Shown: piece after piece, positions 34,171 through 36,413 of the stretch
How positions within the stretch are numbered: the stretch's first letter is position 1
Layout: every line of letters begins with the position of its first letter
Assembly: GCA_016929135.1 (NCBI GenBank)
Contig: JAFGJK010000123.1
Span: 1-36,413 of the forward strand
Reading direction: 5' to 3'
From: Spirochaetota bacterium
Lineage (GTDB): Bacteria > Spirochaetota > UBA4802 > UBA5550
DNA: 36,413 nt
The notes under the pieces: model-generated
Seen by the model: the letters and a program-made list of their open reading frames with translations, nothing else
Told to the model about the DNA's origin: nothing
Databases searched by the model: none
Made by a program: the position numbers and the translations under genes

Positions 34171-34680
34171 ATGGAGACAATGAAGGAATTATCGCCGGAA
34201 CTCAGAATCGCTCTCGAAGAGTGGGCCGAACGGAGTCTCGAGGGTATCGGTTTGTACAAGAAGGACTCCCCCGAATACAGAAGGCTGATGGCGCAGACCA
34301 TCCGTCAGTTGCGGTGCATATACAGCGACAAGGCCATCGATCTCTTTCTGAGAGGCAGGGACAACAGAAGGATTGAAACGCCGGATGGATATGCGCAGGT
34401 TGAGGGTGAGTGCGGCGATGTCATGGAGATATTCCTGAGGATTGACAACGATCGGATCGTCGATTCGTCTTTTCAGACGAGCGGATGCGCCCCCTCCGTC
34501 GCATCGGGCGGAATGGTGGCGGAGATGGTCAGGGGGAAAACGATTGATGAAATAAAAATGCTCAACCAGAGGGATGTCCTCGATTCCTTGGGGGGGCTCC
34601 CGGAGGAGAGCCAGCATTGCGCCATGCTGGCCGTGTACACCCTGAAAGACGCCATTGAGGATTATTACAAGAAAGGGTGA
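34171..34680 (+). CDS. NifU/IscU-like scaffold with helical N-terminal extension
   Basis: 169 residues from the ATG at 34171 (AGGTGGG before it). The first 70 or so residues are predicted helical, with many Glu, Arg and Leu (LRIALEEWAERSLEGIGLYKKDSPEYRRLM), and are not part of classical IscU. The scaffold domain follows with Cys81 in ECGD (Asp83), Cys106 in TSGCAPS and His149-Cys150. It is clearly paralogous to the gene at 4019-4414 (shared CGDxMEMxL, GCxSx, LDxLG, HCAxLAVxTL). Likely binds Fe-S clusters; the extension may be a partner-docking arm. It has its own promoter and stands apart from a cysteine desulfurase. Confidence 0.85.
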   Translation: METMKELSPELRIALEEWAERSLEGIGLYKKDSPEYRRLMAQTIRQLRCIYSDKAIDLFLRGRDNRRIETPDGYAQVEGECGDVMEIFLRIDNDRIVDSSFQTSGCAPSVASGGMVAEMVRGKTIDEIKMLNQRDVLDSLGGLPEESQHCAMLAVYTLKDAIEDYYKKG

Positions 34681-34872
34681 GCCGAGAAAACCGGATCATA
34701 CCGGATCCGGAATGCCCCGCGAGGATGGCTTCACCATGCCGTGGTTCCTTGGCGCCGCTGAACGGGTCGCCGGTTATACCCCGGCGGCAAAAACCTGCAC
34801 CGGGGAATATCCGGAGAGATTGTCGCCCTCACGGCATGGGTGAGCAGGGGGGCCGTGATATTCTGGTTGCGT

Positions 34873-35157
34873 TCAGGCCTTTCCCCTTTTCCTCTTCGAC
34901 CCCGCCGGACTACGAGACAGGCTCACCGCTGCCCTGTGGCGTACGATCCGCCCGACCAGGTCCAGGGGGAGGGGGCGGTCCAGGGGGAACTGCACCGCCC
35001 CCTTCGATGTCCTGTACCCCCTCAGTTCGTGCTTGAAGGCTTCGATCCCGTCGGGCGAGGGATAGAAGCCGATATGGCTCCTGAACGCGGCAAAATGCAC
35101 CAGGGGCCCCCGGAGCGTGAAGGTGGGGATCCCGTAGCTGATCGTCTTCGGTGTCAT
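34873..35157 (-). CDS. N-terminally shortened DUF1801-family protein
   Basis: 94 residues from the ATG at 35157, which follows AGGAGGCGG. ISYGIPTFTLRGPLVHFAAFRSHIGFYPSPDGIEAFKHEL and the closing GAVQFPLDRPLPLDLVGRIV are the DUF1801 (YdhG/frataxin-like fold) core. Family members normally start about 35 residues earlier with a helix (IDEYIAGFPPEVQ... type) that is missing here. The C-terminal tail is basic (SPAGSKRKRGKA). A good promoter and ribosome site exist, so it may be expressed despite the missing helix, or be recently broken. Some members are called iron chaperones; function here is uncertain. Confidence 0.7.
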   Translation of the reverse strand: MTPKTISYGIPTFTLRGPLVHFAAFRSHIGFYPSPDGIEAFKHELRGYRTSKGAVQFPLDRPLPLDLVGRIVRHRAAVSLSRSPAGSKRKRGKA

Positions 35158-35209
35158 GGGCCGCCTCCTGTCTGTCGCGCCTCTGTGCAAAGCGCGCGAT
35201 TGATTAATC

Positions 35210-35238
35210 AGTATAATAAAAAGTGCGGCAAGCGACAA
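35210..35238 (-). promoter_or_regulatory. Sigma70-type promoter of the DUF1801 gene
   Basis: On the minus strand TTGTCG (35238-35233) and TATACT (35215-35210, five of six) are separated by exactly 17 bp. The leader to the ATG at 35157 is about 45 bases. Confidence 0.65.
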
Positions 35239-35332
35239 GGGATGCGCGGTTTTTCATGATCTGTCGATCCGTCAGGCATCGACACGGCCGGGAGGGAACA
35301 ACTGATGCGTGTCGCGCGATTCGCAGACGGCG

Positions 35333-35370
35333 GCGCCGCCGGGCTCAAGCCTGGCGGCGCAGGCCGTTTT
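35333..35370 (+). terminator. Terminator-like hairpin with short T-run
   Basis: GCGCCGCCGGGCT (35333-35345) can pair with AGCCTGGCGGCGC (35348-35360), including one G-T pair, and is followed a few bases later by TTTT (35367-35370) on the + strand. The nearest upstream + strand gene is the NifU-like gene ending at 34680, so what it terminates is unclear. Confidence 0.35.
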
Positions 35371-35428
35371 ATTCTATCGCGTTTGTACATGGGACGGTCT
35401 TGAAAGATCCCTTGCCGGCAAGAAGGCC

Positions 35429-35689
35429 CTATTTTACTCCCCTCTTAACAATCGTCGGCGACTGGTCCTTCTCGTATCGCTTCCCGTCCAGTATGCAATC
35501 CCCCATCACGCACCCCCATCCCTCGGAGCGCATGGTGTACTGGGGCCACATGACGGTTTTCATGGATTCGAGCCTGTAGGGACTCCGTCCCGGGACGATG
35601 AATTCATAGGAGTTCTTCAGCTGCAGGGCGCGGGTGATGGTCGCTCCCCCGCTTCGTTTTTTCGTTGCAATCTCGTCACCCCCTGCCAC
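35429..35689 (-). CDS. Hypothetical small protein divergent from rsmA
   Basis: About 86 residues if the GTG at 35689 is used. The sequence (ITRALQLKNSYEFIVPGR, MKTVMWPQYTMRSEGWGCVMGDC, ILDGKRYEKDQSPTIVKRG) has balanced composition and aromatic, ordered segments, unlike the Arg/Gly-rich shadow frames. The start is uncertain, with no good ATG before Met39. I recognise no family. It begins about 45 bp from the rsmA start on the opposite strand. The open frame continues further upstream into antisense of rsmA, which is not credible coding. Confidence 0.5.
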   Translation of the reverse strand: MAGGDEIATKKRSGGATITRALQLKNSYEFIVPGRSPYRLESMKTVMWPQYTMRSEGWGCVMGDCILDGKRYEKDQSPTIVKRGVK

Positions 35690-35734
35690 ACTGCCTGAAG
35701 AGATCGACCGGGACAGGAGCCATAGCCCCCCACG

Positions 35735-36413
35735 ATGAATAAAAAGGATATCATCGCGCTCTGCGGCGCACGCGGACTCTCCCCCAGCAAAAAGCTGGGG
35801 CAGAACTTTCTCGTCTCCGGGAACGAGGCGAAGCGCATCATGGAGGCGCTCTCCCTCGCGAAGTCGGACCGGGTCCTGGAGGTGGGGCCCGGCCTGGGGG
35901 CCATCACCGGGGAGATCGTCGCGGTCGCGGGGCACTGTACCGCAGTGGAGATCGACGCGGGCCTGGCGCGGTATCTTGGCGAGCGATTTGCCGGAGAGCC
36001 GAACTTCACGCTGGTGCACGGCGACTTCCTGAAGGAGCGCCTGCCGGACGAATTCACCGTCATCGTCTCCAATCTCCCCTATTACTGTTCATCGGAGATC
36101 CTCTTCCGCTTCGCGGCGGATTTCTCCGCTCCCCGGGTCTACGTGATGCTCCAGAGGGAGTTGGGGGAGCGGATCCTGTCGAAGCCGGGATCGAAGGCCT
36201 ACGGCGCCCTCACGGTGAACCTTGGGTTCCACTTCCTTCCGGCGGCCCTCTTCTCCGTGCCGGGGAGCGCCTTCTACCCGGTGCCGGAGGTGCGCTCCAG
36301 CTTCATGCTCCTCCGGCGGCGGAACGCGCCGCTCCTGGAGGGGGCGGCGCTGCAGGGGCTCTTTCACCGCATCGTCAGGGCCGCCTTCTGGGGCAGGCGG
36401 AAGACCCTGGCAA
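35735..36413 (+). CDS. rsmA: 16S rRNA (adenine-N6,N6)-dimethyltransferase, 3' end outside window
   Basis: 226 residues are visible before the window ends. KKLGQNFLVS near residue 20, motif I VLEVGPGLGAITGEI, the ribose-binding VEID, and motif IV VSNLPYYCSSEIL with NLPY are all diagnostic of RsmA (KsgA). FYPVPEVRSSFMLLRRR matches the later conserved segment. The enzyme dimethylates the two adjacent adenines in the 3' terminal loop of 16S rRNA in late small-subunit assembly. The ATG at 35735 gives the usual short N-terminal lead (MNKKDIIALCGARG). A weak ribosome site lies upstream. Confidence 0.95.
   Translation, partial: MNKKDIIALCGARGLSPSKKLGQNFLVSGNEAKRIMEALSLAKSDRVLEVGPGLGAITGEIVAVAGHCTAVEIDAGLARYLGERFAGEPNFTLVHGDFLKERLPDEFTVIVSNLPYYCSSEILFRFAADFSAPRVYVMLQRELGERILSKPGSKAYGALTVNLGFHFLPAALFSVPGSAFYPVPEVRSSFMLLRRRNAPLLEGAALQGLFHRIVRAAFWGRRKTLA

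Noticed and set aside
35208..35390. 60-residue minus-strand open frame
   Set aside because: It overlaps the DUF1801 promoter and a hairpin, is Pro/Arg-rich, and has no start signal.

Overview
This is a GC-rich window (by eye around 60% G+C) from a Gram-negative, probably strictly anaerobic bacterium. The anaerobe reading rests on an orange-protein-type (NifX/MinD-ferredoxin) gene cluster, two EFR1-type flavodoxin/ferredoxin proteins and many [4Fe-4S] motifs. An outer-membrane beta-barrel candidate and phosphatidylserine decarboxylase fit a Gram-negative envelope. A membrane-sensor AraC regulator, type III glutamine synthetase and a GH130/GT4 pair would suit Spirochaetota or a deltaproteobacterial-type lineage, but the phylum cannot be fixed from sequence reading alone. 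I saw no rRNA, tRNA, CRISPR array or complete insertion sequence.

Region 1 (1-6141, + strand) is the most distinctive part. It holds a DUF5320 tail, a NifX-family protein, a ferredoxin, a glycine-rich zinc-ribbon protein built on an 18-bp tandem repeat, two overlapping MinD-like ATPases each carrying an inserted 2x[4Fe-4S] domain, a MIP18-family protein, a short DnaJ and a NifU-like scaffold. Tightly coupled behind them are phosphatidylserine decarboxylase and a DUF89 phosphatase. The core resembles the orange protein (ORP) operons of sulfate reducers, but here it is joined to a complete-looking set of cluster-assembly helpers (scaffold, J-protein, MIP18) with no nitrogenase in view.

Region 2 (6213-11483, - strand) has a membrane-anchored sialidase-like beta-propeller, the AraC-type membrane sensor that probably controls it (with a good promoter and an upstream dyad), a Cys-rich small protein and a KefB-type antiporter. 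Region 3 (11721-15557, + strand) is a trehalose module: a fused OtsA-OtsB enzyme and trehalose synthase. Region 4 (15542-19005, - strand) has an EFR1 flavodoxin/ferredoxin and GlnN, whose terminator, promoter and GC-rich leader hairpin can be seen.

Region 5 (about 19260-22645) is gene-poor and partly AT-rich. It holds a predicted outer-membrane protein, a metallophosphoesterase, a degenerate repeat-like segment and several short direct and inverted repeats. Region 6 (22646-28895) has an alpha/beta hydrolase, a GMC-type oxidoreductase, and a glycosyltransferase-GH130 operon likely making and phosphorolysing a mannoside. Region 7 (29189-32234, + strand) has two methyltransferases, a DUF6064 membrane protein and a second EFR1 protein.

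Region 8 (32271-36413) is mixed: a GH31 remnant, a DUF364 metal-chelation-type protein divergent from a second NifU-like scaffold with a helical N-terminal extension, an N-terminally shortened DUF1801 protein, an unknown small gene, and the start of rsmA (ksgA) running off the end.
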